Below the pieces are notes generated by a model, which made no database searches, was not told the DNA's origin, and saw only the letters and a list, made by a program, of their open reading frames with translations. Source: Apostichopus japonicus (taxonomy: Eukaryota > Echinodermata > Holothuroidea > Aspidochirotida > Stichopodidae). From it: a DNA stretch of 64,000 bases. Shown here piece after piece: positions 34,451-48,200 of the stretch. Position numbers and translations under genes: made by a program. Position 1 is the stretch's first letter; every line of letters starts with the position of its first letter. The stretch covers positions 5,995,001 through 6,059,000 of the forward strand of contig NC_092578.1 of assembly GCF_037975245.1 (NCBI RefSeq). The letters are read 5' to 3'.

Positions 34451-35939
34451 GGTCCCAGGGCCATTCCGCCATAGGCCTAGGTACATACCGCCATACCATT
34501 CCGCCATAGGTTTCGATCCTTTCCGCCATGGCGAAAGGCTCGAAACTTATGGCGTAAAGGTACATTTTAGGAATGGATTTTACACAGGAATGTATCCCTG
34601 AAACTTTCTTTGATTTCGCGTGGAAGGATAGGTACACCGTCTTCAAATGTGACGGTTTGGTGGATAGTCTGACTTATAGTTAAGAAAAGATTGGGGAATA
34701 GATACACAGTCTTTAATGTACATGTTGATTGAATACATAGTTTGCATTGTTAGTTTGTAAGAGTCGATACAGTGTCTTCAAATAAATAATATAGTTGGCT
34801 GAATAAATCAAATTACACGTCCTCCTTCAAGTTCATGCTGGAAAGTCAGCAGCACCATTAGCAAAACTCGAAGGACTGCACGTCAACAGCCACATCAGGG
34901 GCGATTTGTGCAGTACCACACCAAGACCAAGACCATTTAGGTTGATTGATTATTAAAAAGACTGATTCTGATTGTTGATTTAAATGACCGATTTTGCGGG
35001 CCTAGCCTAGGCCAAGGTAGTGTGAAGCGAAGCAATGCTTACCAGTCAAAACGTCCCTTTACTAAAATGTCCTCGTACCAAAACGTCCCCACTTTTGGTC
35101 AAATCGTCCCCGTTGGTCAAAACGTCCCGTTGGTCAAAACGTCCCCCTAAGTCAAAACGTCCCTGTCTATCACATTCATTCACAGTTGTGAATATATATT
35201 AATTTTAAGTTATAATTTGGCTAAGTTATCTGCATACAAGTTGGATTACAGTCGCTAAATAAATCATGAAGGACTACATCGTTTAATTATATTTGGTATG
35301 AAAAAGGTATTCACTATGTTTTTCAGTGAATTGAAGAATTAAGGAAATCAAAAAATATTATACAAGAGGAATTAAAAAAGAATTTGGATGTGTATACTTT
35401 AAAAGTAGAATTTTGTCACAGTACGTGCCCCTGTTGATATTTGACATTTTGAAGTATAGGATATATCGTTCGATGGTTTACCTTTAGTTTGGTAACGTTA
35501 CATGTTTTACTAAAAAATTATACTCAAAAATGTTTCTGCCCTCATAACAGTCAATTCCCACTCCTAAAAACTGTGTTTTCAACCTAAACTATACTTATCC
35601 TAACTCTTTGATTTGAACTAATAACATCCACACTTGCATTCCAACTGATTATAAAAGCGGGGACGTTTTGACTCACGGGGACGTTTTCACTGCGGGGACG
35701 TTTTGGTAAAAAGCAGGGACGTTTTGGTCTTAAAAAGGCCGGGACGTTTTGGTAAAGGGACGTTTTGACTGGATACCGAAGCAATATAGGCCTACAGGGC
35801 ACACACAATATTGTGCTCTTTCCGCCATACGAAAGTTCTTAACCACCATCGGAGTAACATGGCGGAATGGCACTTTTTCTATGGTGGAAATAGCACATTC
35901 TCTATGGCAGAATGTAATGATGACAAAGACACAGCCCCC
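34451..35939. mobile_element. Outer foldback element with CCGCCAT-type arms (tentative)
   Basis: The left arm carries repeats of CCATTCCGCCATAG, ACCGCCATACC and TTTCCGCCATGG (34460-34535). The right arm carries the inverse: TTTCCGCCATAC, ATGGCGGAATGGC, CTATGGTGGAAATAG and CTATGGCAGAATG (35819-35912). The direct 9-mer AGGTAGGCT occurs at 34442-34450 and 35940-35948 and could be a target duplication, although the outermost ends match poorly. It contains the inner element 35037-35776. The motifs resemble YY1 sites, but their arrangement points to a transposon. Confidence 0.5.
35037..35776. mobile_element. Inner foldback element, MULE-like, with CAAAACGTCCC-repeat arms
   Basis: 740 bp. The arms are inverted: CCAGTCAAAACGTCCCTTTA at the left and TAAAGGGACGTTTTGACTGG at the right. 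Each arm is built from many short CAAAACGTCCC units with variable spacers (35044-35165 and 35656-35772). It is flanked by a perfect 9-bp duplication, CGAAGCAAT (35028-35036 and 35777-35785), the length typical of Mutator-like transposition. There is no coding frame. Confidence 0.8.
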
Positions 35940-36233
35940 AGGTAGGCTAACTAGTTAGACTGCCTAGTTCTAGGTAGGCCTCTCATATGAGTCTTTAGCA
36001 CCAGTGGTCAACTGAATGAAGTTGTATCAATTAAATAAACTTTAAATAAAATTTAAAAAAACTTGATATTGCTCAGTGGTTAGATGAAGCGAGCCTAGGA
36101 CCTAGATGTGTGATTTTCCCCACTAACATTCTTTTAATCTTTCAAACTTCATAAAGCTGTGAGTATCAACATGATTTGGTGATATTGAGACTGATTACCA
36201 TCCAAAGCCTTTGGTCTGTCTACAATTGCCAAG

Positions 36234-39200
36234 ATGCCAGTGCCAGCCTTTCCAGCCACGTCAGTGGCTGATGCAGCAGCCGCTTTGGTCAAGTACAGAA
36301 GCAATGCAACTGTCCTTGCAGACCCAAGAAATGGTAAGTTAGATAAACCAACAGCTCTGTCACCAAGGATGAAGGGTTGTATTTAACCTACTGGGGTATG
36401 TGATGTCTCAACCATGTTTGATTAGTAATTCCTGATCATGATAACAGAGTCATCTTCTTGTATGAACTAGTGTTTTTTTTGGCTGAGACATTTGGTGAGA
36501 AGTCTATGACCATTCGGAATCGGACATTACATAAATTTGTGAACAGAATGATAAATAGTTTGAAAGTTCTTTGATCAAAGATGAAATGGAATGAATTTGT
36601 CGATAAATGAGACTTTGTAATGCTTGTTACGTTCAATTTTCCCGGTTCATTGGTTAAGCAGATTTGGAATGTAGCCTAACAATACAAAAACAAACATGTA
36701 TGGAAATCCTATGTTGACAACAAAAGTTTTATTGTTATCTTATATCATTTTGTTTTGCCTCTGTAATACAAACATCTATCATCCTCAGCATATGTCAGAT
36801 TTTTTTTTTCAAAAACTAAAATTCTAAAAATTGATTGACCCATTCTGAGATGAGAAAGTGTTTGTTATTGTGCAACATTCTCCTCTTCATCGTCTATTCA
36901 GCATGATCATCTTCATGCATCCTTCTCCTTGATCCTTCAGCCCTGTCTCATAGGATTTTGTTTCATTGTTATTAAGCTGTTAATGTAGAATGATGATCTC
37001 TAAAGATACCACAGAGCTTGAACCTTCTGAGCCTTGACCTCCTTGTGCCATTTCTGGTACTTGGAGTCGACGAGGGTCAGAAGTCAGCTCGGGCTATGAA
37101 TGCATTGCTGAAAAGATCTGACTAAAAACAACTTTAACAGCTTGACAAAATGAAATTTTCGACACATAATGACCCTGATAAATGTCTTTGAGCGTGTTCG
37201 GAGCAGCTAAAAAGTGAGGAAAGCGGTTCATATATTGACCCAAGCCTTCCAGCAAATAGTTCATTTTACAATCTGTACAAACAAGTGTTATTGAGTGTGT
37301 CTAGTGTTACCTCAATGGTTCAGTAATATTAACAAGTTAAATTTCAACATTTGCTCTTGCTTTCTTTTTCCCCCTTTCATTGTACAGCTGATGAAGCGCG
37401 ACTGAAGGCAGCTCAAGATATAAGTGAAAACTTTGAAGTGAGTTTGATTCATTTTGCATGAGGTCAAGTTGAAATACTAAGAGGTCAACCTAAAAGTTAA
37501 ATAACTTGCGTGCCTATTGCAAGTTAGATTCGTGTCATTTAAATACGTGTGATCCCTTGGACAGACCAACTAAACATTTAGTACATTTTTGTACTCATTC
37601 AATGTTCACCCAATACTGTTAGAACTTACACTCTGCTGTTGATAAGTCATCAACATTGTGTTTAAGCCGCTGACATGGCATTCTGCAATTTTTCTCTATC
37701 ATTTTACGGTATGGATGAGGTTTATTCCAGAGAGTTGTTTTTTGAATCTGATCTGTGTGACAGGCATGTAATACCAACACTGTGTTGTACCCTATTTGTA
37801 TGTACAGTTCTGTATCTATAGCAAATAAAGCTCTGAAAGTTCTTCCTGTTTCTTTGAGTAAATTTGCTTAAATTTGATAAATCCAAAATTCTAGTGTCGG
37901 TGATGTGGGTGACTTATTTATTCCCATTACATAGTATAGGTTAATAGCCAACTTTGGAATGTAGAAGGTACAGGAAAACTGCTCGTAAATGTGGCCTATT
38001 ATTTCATGTTGTGCATGTTAAGTAATTAGTTGGGTACGTAGAACCTGTTGTTATTGTTATGGGATTGCTAGCCAAAACTGTATCATACAGAGTACCATTT
38101 TATGTTTGGACTGTTTCTTTTTCACACATTTAAGTAAGTAGCCTCTTTGTTGTTTGTTGTTTTTTCAGGTCATAAATTCCAATCATATGGAGACATTTGT
38201 GACTCATGCCGTGCCGCTCTTTCTGAAAGTCTTATCGGACGAAAAGCCGCAGTTTATTGCGGAGTCACACTTACAGGTATGCGTAAACACTAACCTTTAT
38301 TTATAACTTCTGGCACAATTTGGTGATAATCTAACATCATTATTTTCTAAATTTGGAATGTTTTTCTTTTAGTTGTTGGAAAAGTTAGTGTTTCTAGAAT
38401 ATTTTCTGACTTTAAGTGGGTTGTTGTGAATAATGCATGATCCATTTGATTGTCTCTTTCTGTATTCTTGATATATCTTATAGAAAATGTCATACTTGCC
38501 AGATATTAGAAACATTTCTTAATTTGGTTCTCCCGTAATTGCATAATTTACTTGGCGTAGAAAATTTGAAACACAAGAATGTAGACCTATGTGAATGTGT
38601 CTTTTTGATTATTTTGTACAGGCTATAAATCTTCATTTTAATGAATTTTAATAGAGAAGTGCCTGTCACTGCTTATATGCATGTGTTTTTTTTTCCTTCA
38701 ATAAAATGTTGTTGTTTTCTTCAGCTTCTACGGAAGTTAATATTAGAATTGCTCCATCGAATGCCCAACAACGAGACCCTCGGTACGAACGTCCAGCCAA
38801 TCCTGGAGTTGATGTTCCAGCTGATAGAGACAGAAAATGAAGAGAATGTCTTAGTATGTCTCCGAGTGATCATAGAATTACACAAGCAGTACCGACCTCA
38901 CATGCTTCCGGAGGTAGTATGGTCTGAACAATTTGTTCATGCTTTCATGATTGTACATTTTACGTCTTTTGTGTATCATTATGTGTGGTATTTATATAAC
39001 TTTGTAATTTATACTGGAATAAAGAAATTGAATTGAAATTGAAAATTTAACGTGCTCATCATCTCTTAATTACCTATTGTATGCAATTCATTGCAATTTA
39101 CATTTATCATATAGAAGAAAATCGGATAAAAAAATAAAACAAAACAAAAACAAAAAAACACAAGAAAATTCAATAAATTACAGTACAATACAATTTCAAT

Positions 39201-42200
39201 GCAATGCAAATACTTTGATACAAGTTTATCTCATGTGGAGGCTGGATGCAGGAAGACTTTCATAACAGAAAGCAGTGCTGATTCTCATGTTACCAGATCA
39301 CATTGATAAACACATGACTTTTTTACCTTTGGCCAGACGGTTTGATTATCGGTTGTGTCAAAGTATTCCAAGATAAATGTGTGTGCACCTGTGTGGGCGT
39401 GTGTGTGTGTGTGTAATTTTGCACAATAAATGTTTTAGTGGTTTTGTTTCAATAAGAACAGTTATATTAAGATTTTTGTGCTTCCTCAAGATAATTTAAT
39501 TGTTTCTTCTCTGGTTTTAGATCCTGAAGTTTCTCCAATTTGTGAAGCAGGCTTACAAAGACATTCCTCACAATGTGGTAAGTTAAGATAGCTGTTGTAT
39601 TGTTAACTGCCTCTAGACTAATCCAGCAGCTATATGGAATTAAGTGGGTGGACTCTAGTGAATGGTTTGTGGAGTGCTTAATGAACAAATTGTTATTTAT
39701 CAGATAATTTGTTTTAGAGATGTGATAAATTTACCCCCTCTGTTCCCACCCCCCCCCCCTCCTAACCATTGAGTAGTGTCCATTCCGATAAATGGATTGT
39801 TATAGTGTACATGGCTGACGCATAGCACCATCCATTGCTTGTCTAAAAAATTGCTTGATCTCTAAAATAAAAAACTTAATGTAAGTATACATGTAAAGTT
39901 TGACAGTAAAGATTTCGGGAGATATTTCTGTTTTCTGGAATTTGTTTCAAGTGCAGCTCAACCTTAACTATATATTTCCTTTATTTGGCTTTTAATTACC
40001 ATATCTACACCTTCTACAGTAGTTTGTTGTTCATTTATGATCTTTGAAAAAAGACTGTGATGTTGATGGCATGTGTGTGTGTGTGTGTGATGCTTTGCTT
40101 TGTATGCAACAATGTGAATGATACATTCACAAGGACTTTCTGTTTTAAGTGGAAGTCAAAAGTCATTTGAGGTCAACAGAATTCATTCTCAAACCTTGTA
40201 AACTTCAGAATAAAGCTTGGATGAATTTCATGCCTGGTATGTAGATCCAGCTTAGTAGGAAGTCGTCAATGGAAGTCAAAGTTTGAAAGCCTTGTAAACA
40301 TGATCAGTCCAAAGTAAAGCACTTGATGTGAAGGAGGTGTAAGTTCCTTGCTGTAAATATTGGTCAGTATCTGAAAATCTTATGTGCAGTGTCATAGTCA
40401 ATTTTCTCGTACAAGATGTGGGGGAGCGTTGCTAACACTGTTGCCTTTCTGGTTGCAGAGGTCATTCCTTCCTGAGGTCCTCGGAGGTATTTCTACTCCT
40501 GACCCACTGAATATTCAGCTGTTTGTAGACCGGACAGGATTTGCAAGCCAGACTATCATAACCATCCAACAGCCTGATGGGACGAAAATACAGGTAAATT
40601 AGTATCCGGTTATTATTTTTTCCTTTCGATTACAAGTATAATGAATCATAAATTATTTAAGATGAATCATGATTCTTTTTTTGAGGAACCAACGAGGTAA
40701 TAGTCATATACCCGATAGAACAGTACCATCAGTATTATGATCGAATGCAAACTTGACAACTTTAACTAGCAAATTCACTGGCATAGTCTTTGCACATAAA
40801 TGGTATTTTAACCCATGGGTTTGTGTCATTTTTATCTCAATACATTACATGTATAGAGATATTGTAACAGTAAGTGGGACTCTCTCTTCTCTTAAAAATT
40901 TTTCAGCGTCTTCATATAAAGTTCTTTTTCTCTGGAATTTTCAGAGGAAGCATATATCATATAGGCCAACAAAAGTTACTATTTTTTATTCGAGAATTTT
41001 ATCTCATTCTATGACTTTTTCACCGATTTATGTCCAAATCGGGCCAATTTGGACCGAAATACAGTTTAAACAACCCATTTTTGCACACGCTCCAAAACTT
41101 ATGTTTTATGAAAGAGAATAGAATAGAATTGTCTGTCAACAGTGGTATCGTCTAAGATAGGGTCCTATGTATTATATATTTTATTAACATTTTAAACTTT
41201 CATTTGTTGTTTACAGGTAGGTATTAATAAGAATTTTACTAGCTGTATATGACATTTTATGGCTTTTATTTGCTTTATTTGATGTTTAAATGATTTTTCT
41301 TTCTTAAAACAATACTGAGCTGCCGCCCCTACTTTTAGTAAAAAGGTCCGTTTTTGATGATTAAGCCCCGCCCCCAAGTCTGTTTTGTAGCAGATTGGCT
41401 ATGACACATGGCAGCTACATGTTAGATATACGAAAATGGCTACCCTCGCGACCAATTGTATCTACTGTAGTTAGGTACGCCAGGTGTAGTGTATTGCATG
41501 CTAATTACATATATACAAATTCTGTACTGCTGAATTCTACGTAGTGCATTTAATTTATATTATGCCTTCGTTTTGTAACATCCATTTAAGGATAGTACTG
41601 GTGTTCAGGTAGCTTTTCAGAGCAAGGGCCATTATAAGTTTGTTTGATTGCCCTTCATGTATTTTGTATAATTACGTATACACATTCTTGTATTTCTGAA
41701 AGCTACTTACTGTAGGCCTAGTGCATTTAAAAAAAATATATATAGGCCTAGGCCCCCTAGGCCTATTAGGCTTCAGTGATAGCCACATTAGCATTGTACT
41801 GGTGTTCAGACAGCTTTTCCTAGGAAGGACCAGGGTAAGTTTGTTGATGGGTACGTATAAAAGAGGAGCCGGCCATAGCATCACAACTTTTATAAGACTA
41901 TAAAAATTGTATAAGGTTATGTTTTATTTATAAGGATATAAGATGTATAAGGTTATAAGAAGTATGTTTAGCTTTCTTTTGAACCTATAATGTTTGACAA
42001 CAAAATGGAGAGGAACTGAGGTGGCTATTACGGGAGGAGGAGGCCACCCATCACTTGCATATAGAAACTTGTAATCTTCTTTTACATTATTTTTTCCAAG
42101 TCATAAATCCATGAAATCTTCATGTAAGAAAAATTGAGATGGAAAAACGTGGGTTGTTTTGATATCTAGAAGTGGACACAGTTTTGATGGTAGTCACCAC

Positions 42201-45200
42201 TACAGTCTACAGTAACATACAGTAGGTCAATAGGCCTAGCTCTCAAGGCAGGCATCAAGAATATGGTCGAGTTGTTCGCCTCTTCTAATTTGGCCGTTGC
42301 CATTGACGTCAAACTATATGACCAAAAAGTCCAACAGAGACTGACCCAAGATGAAGGATACCACATAAAAAACAAGTTCTTAAATATTCTATGACATTAC
42401 TAAACCTTGTAACGTCGTTCTTTCGACTAACAGGCAATGAGCGCTAAAGGCAAGACTAGCAGGATAAAGTGTAACCTGCAGAGACTATTCGTGGCCAAGT
42501 AGCAAAAATGCAAGTTATATATTTGTTGTACCATGATTGATATTGATAACTGTAGAGACAGAGCAAAGATTTGAAATTAGGAATCAAAATTAAAACTTCC
42601 AGTATTGAGATACTGCATCATTGATGCTCTTGTCTTTTTTTGTAGCAAACCATCCTTCCTAAAGGTACCAATTCCCTCAAGGTCCTCGCAGAGTATCCTA
42701 TCATGGTGGTCCTCATGTACCAGCTCTATAAACAGAATGTCCACGGCATCATCGCTGAGTTCATCCCACTGATCATGTCAACGATTGTCCTTCAGATCAA
42801 CCAGCCGTCTCGGTGAGTCCTCCTTCCTCGCAAAACTTTAGAACCTGTTCATAGAATTTTGTGTGTTGGAAGAGGGTGTTGTCAGGAGGGGGGTGGGGGA
42901 GGTTGGGGGAGGGAGATGGACTGGTGTCCAGGAGCTGTTTAAGGGTAAAACTGTCATGAGTATGGAAAACAATGAGAACAGAACGTAAATGTTTTGATAC
43001 TATATATAACAGACAGCATTCCGATTGTGGTTCCCCCTGGATAAAAACAACGATTTTTACATTGGTCATTCATCATTAAAGGGTTGAATTGGAAAGATCA
43101 TTTTTTCGGGTTCTAATTCAGTTTTCTAAAAATATATTAGAACAATTAAAATGGCTTTTATGTAAAATACAGGCAGGTGCTGACAAGATTTTATGAAAAG
43201 CAGTTAAGGCATTGGGCTGCAGTACTTACGATCTGGTGTTGCAAATAAGTTATTATGTTTCTTTGTCTAAAAAAAAACCATGTTGTCACCAGACTAGCCA
43301 TAACTTTTCAAAAGGAGGAGACGTGAAAAGTAAAGTAACAACTAAAACCAGATATATCTTTAAAAAAAATTCATTAACATAATATTTCGCAACAAATATG
43401 TAGGCAAAGACAACAGCTTTATATACCATCATTCAACTTCATGTTTTTCTTGTCTCCTTCAGCCCTTCACCAAACTTCAAGGAAATGTACGTTGACTTTG
43501 TGACGGCACAGATCAAGACTCTCTCTTTCCTGGCTTACATCATCAAAATCTACCAGGTAAACTGATTGGTTCTATAATCAGAAAGGTTCATATTGTAATC
43601 ACATTTTGCCCTTGATAACACCTAATTATATCGTGCCAAAGTAGACAGCTATATCTTTTGTGGAAGTGTGACTGGTTAATTAGGTTAATTAGTCAAGCTT
43701 TTATGTGTAATGTGTGACCTTATCGCAACATATCAACAATATTGGTAAAGAAAAGTTTATTTTTTTCTTCGGTCATCAGAAAGGTTCATATTGTAATCAC
43801 ACTTTGCCCTTATAGCTAAAACCTATTCATTGTGTGCCAAAGTAGGCTAGTTTACCTCTTTTGTAGAGGTGTGGCCGGTTAATTAGTCAAGCTTTTATGT
43901 GTAATGTGTGACCTAAATGCAACATACCAGCAATATAGGTAAATATAAGTTTGTTTTCTTCTTCTATGTAAGTGCGTTGTTTTGTTTTTAAGGCAACTGA
44001 ATCACTAAAGAATTCACACATCTGGCATGATAATTTATGCAATAAACTATCAAAACAGTTTCTGTCCATGGCAAGTATATCTGATGGCAAGTGAAGTTAC
44101 TGTGAAACTACAATCAGCTTCTTTTTAAGTTCAGAACTTTGCTCCCTTAATGAATGAAATTTCATATTTTCATGTTATCTTGTAATTTTGTGTCAAAAAT
44201 TCAGACTACAAGTTAACAGATACTCTGCCTCTATTTTTGTTCCAGGAAATGGTCAACTCTTACGCTACACAAATGGTGAAAGGCATCCTGGGATTGTTTC
44301 AGAACTGCCCGAGTGAAGTCACCCTCTTACGTAAAGACCTCCTCATCGCGACGAGACACATACTCGCAACTGATCTCAGAACGAGTGAGTCCACATATTG
44401 CCGACTTCAGTTTTGTTCTTACGTAGTTTTTTCGTAATTGGCTTAAGACTACAGCGGTTATCACTGTTGAAGCTTCACATAAATTTATGAATTTATGCCA
44501 TTAATTACTTTGGCATTTTAAATAACTTGTGTTTTCATTCCTTTCTTTTTGGAGGTATACATTGGAAGTAATAGAAAGGGTAGTGAATATATTTGTGGAA
44601 GTTGTAATATTCCATGTCAATGTTAAAACGATTTCCCTCTCTCCCCGTAACGCAGAGTTTGTACCAAGCATCGATAAATTTTTCGACGAGAATGTTCTGG
44701 TGGGCAAAGGTTGGACAAGCAAGGAATCCCTGAGGTGAGTAGTGAAAGACATGTATTAGTCAGAATTGGATGTATCTCCTCTGATTGAAACAAAAGTCTA
44801 CAAACAGCAAAACAAATCATGAATATGGACTTCAAGAATATTATCTACTAGTGCATAGATAATTAATTTTGACAAATAATTGGAAATTAATTGCAGTTGA
44901 ATCCCTGCTGTAAAGATACAGTTAAAATATGACTTGGGCAATATCTTGGTGCAAGTGGAAAACTTATTGTTTGTCTGAAGGTATTAACATAGTAAGATAT
45001 CTCAAGAAAAAGAGGGAGATGGGGTGGGAGGGGGGGGAAGGGAGGCATGATGACAGGGGTACTGAATATTGTTTAAATGGCACTGTTTAACTATAATATG
45101 GGCAATATCTTTGGATATTAATGTGACCAAGCAGGGGGGTGGGGTAAATGATAACACAACAAGTTTTCTTCTTCGTCTCTATCATTTAATACTATCCTGG

Positions 45201-48200
45201 TGTTAACCGAACTGAAACCTTTAAACAAATAGAAAGAAAGAACAATACATAAAAACAAGCTCACTTAACAAGATAAAACAGAGCTTTTAACAAAATGACT
45301 CCTATTTACAATGCTATGAATCAACACATATAAGTACAGCAAATCTTATAAAGATCCTGGCAGTGATGATTACATACAGTCTGACTTTATTAAACAGCTG
45401 ATGGTATAAAGGCAGTTGTACGTAGGAAAACATGTGAACGGGTATCCGCAAATGAGGCTTCCCTCCTTACTTCCAATATGCATGAGTTTTAATACGTTCC
45501 CTTTAAAAGATTCCACAAATGGTGGTAATACCCCTTTAAATACTGAACAATTAATAAACATGGTGTTTCCTGACTCTATGCTGCTTACATTTTCATCTAT
45601 TAAGTAATGTTGAAAACTGGGGTGTCCCTTTAAATAATCAACAACTCTATGACGTCAATTCTCATGGCATCTGAACATTAAATACAGTACGACTTCAAAC
45701 AATTCTTTAGGATCCTAAATAAGGAATAAAGCATGCTACCTAAAGGACCATTTCGCAATCAAAAACCCTAATGTTCACCATGCCATCAGGCCATAAATGG
45801 ATAAACTAAATGAAGCACTTGAGATAAGTCTGACCCCAAAGTATATCACTCTATGCCTGTATATACAGCACCCATAGGAAAACCAATAACACCATGAATA
45901 ATAAACAACCATGCTTCAATCTAAAAAGAGTCTAGATACATGAACAAACAATGAAATTACATACTCGATGCCCAAAGATACCCTGACATGGTTCTCAACG
46001 CACATACCAATTACCGGAGGTTAATGCATACAAAGCATTCCCCTCATGCTTAGACCTAACTATATATGAAAACAATGGTATATGTACAATGTGACTTGTT
46101 AGTCAAGAACAATAAAATAACAGTAACTTACCCCTCTCCAAAGCACAACCAATTCTCTCTTTACAAAGTCATCACAGCACTGGTATACTCTTTATTTGCT
46201 ATAAAACAATACTACTGCCAGTAACCATTGGCAAAAGCCATGAATCTTGAGGATTGAATGGATTTCATATGTTGATTTTAGTTTCTTTTGTTTAGTTAGG
46301 ATGAGATAGTCATAAGGCTAAAAAGAGGGCTCACTTCATAAATTGCAAATAGAAAAGAGGTAGTTAAGAAATATGCTATATGCAGGTACCTCAAGTACCT
46401 ATGTCACACACTCCCCTGCTTTATGAGTGGCGTCTCGACACGTTATACCTTGTAAAGGAGAATGGTCAAGCTCTGAAGGGCAAGTCACTGCCTACAAAAC
46501 GAAAAAACAAAACAACATGTAATTCATGCAAAATTGATCGGCATCAATTCGGCAACAAATGTGAATCAATATGATCACTTAAAAACAATGTCTGAACCAA
46601 AAACAAATAATACAAAGAAAAGATTCATGAGCACAAATGAGCACAAGTACAAAACCCTAAAACACACTTTTTACACTTGAAAACTCAGGCAGACTGATAG
46701 GACTAGAAATTTACCTAATGATGAAGATTTTTACTCATCATTTGAGCCAGTAAAAGTTGGGTTTGGCTCAGAGTTGCAAGAATTTGGGGGTTGAGAGGTG
46801 ATGTGGCAACCAGTTCAGTTTGTACAACAGGCTGTGGCAAATGAAAGGGGTTGTGATGTTTTCCAGCTGTAGAACGGCGAGACCTCCTAATGGTTATATC
46901 CTCATCCTCGTCAGGAGAGTTGTCCTCCTCACTAGAACTTACCTTATCTGCTGGCTCCCCAGCTTTTACAGGATCACTCTCTTGACTTACCTTTCCATGT
47001 TCACCTAACTGCTGAGAACCTGAGTTTTCATCAGGCGATGTTTCATCCTGAAAACTATGTCCTGTATGCGAACCATACCACTCTCTTGCATCTAAAATTT
47101 CATCTCTATGAAGAGTTTTTCGCACATTATCATCATTTAGTGACCTTACCTCATAGACATTTTGTCCTTTGTCCTGTACGACTTTGTAGATTTGGGATGA
47201 CCAAGCATCTTGGATTTTCGATCTTCCTTTCTGTCCCCGATTTCTAACATGCACTAGAGTATTCACAGGCAATGAAGCATTGCTAGCTTCTGGACCTAAG
47301 CGTCGATTTCTTGTTGCTATCTTTTTCTCCGAATTCTTCAAAGCAAGCTTAAACGCCTCCTCTAACCTCTTTTGATGGTCTGCCAGCCAGACATCTACTG
47401 TTTCATCATCCGGTCCATTTTCCAATTCTTGCCTAGTCCCTAAAATACAGTCTATGGGTAACCTTGGCTCCCGTCCAAAGAAGAGATAGTGCGGTGTGTA
47501 ACCAGTGGAGCTATGAGGGGTGCTGTTGTAAGCAAATGTTACTTCTGGGAGAAACTGTGGCCATTTTCGTTTCTGAGATACAGGCAAAGTTCGCAATCTG
47601 TCATGAAGTGTCCGATTGTACCTTTCGCATTGTCCATTCCCTTGGGGATGGTAGGGAGTAGTTCGGCTTTTGGTTACACCATATAAGTCACATAATGACT
47701 GGACTATCTCACTCTCAAAGTTTCTACCCTGATCGCTGTGGATCCGTTGCGGGACTCCATATTTCAAGAACCACTCCTTTACTAAGGTTTTAGCAACAGT
47801 GTTTGCTCGTTGGTCCTTTGTTGGCACTGCTTGTGTGAATTTTGTAAAAACGTCTGTCATTACAAGGACATTCTCTAGGTTGTTTGTACCGGGTTCTAAA
47901 AGTGTATAATCAATGGCTAGCACTTCCAGTGGAGCTCTAGCTGACAGAGTACCCATCGTGGTCCTAACCTTCTTGCCAAGTTTGGAAACTTTACATCTCT
48001 TGCAGGTCTTACAATACGTCTCAACATCTTGCAGAAGTGTGGGCCAATAACAACGAGATCTTACAAGTGCCACTGTCCGTTCAACACCTTGATGACCAAC
48101 ATCATCATGCAGACATCTTAAGACCTGATCTTTGAGAGCACTGGGAAGCAGAATTTGTATACATGCCTTACCTTTGAGTGTGATCTTTCGATACAGTACT

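Noticed and set aside
34460-34535. Cluster of YY1-like CCGCCAT sites as a TRRAP/ZNF622 promoter
   Set aside because: The motifs are mirrored at 35.82-35.91 kb as transposon arms; regulatory use is possible but not supported by sequence alone.
38930-39040. Plus-strand extension of TRRAP exon 4 to 39036
   Set aside because: Runs past a GTAGTA donor into sequence with a retrotransposon-like 3' tail; the conserved protein continues at exon 5 (39521).
40753-41121. 122-codon frame in TRRAP intron 6
   Set aside because: No family resemblance and no splice context; probably chance or an old repeat.
45370-45607. 63-codon frames repeated at 52389-52626
   Set aside because: They are the same LTR sequence twice and show no gene features.
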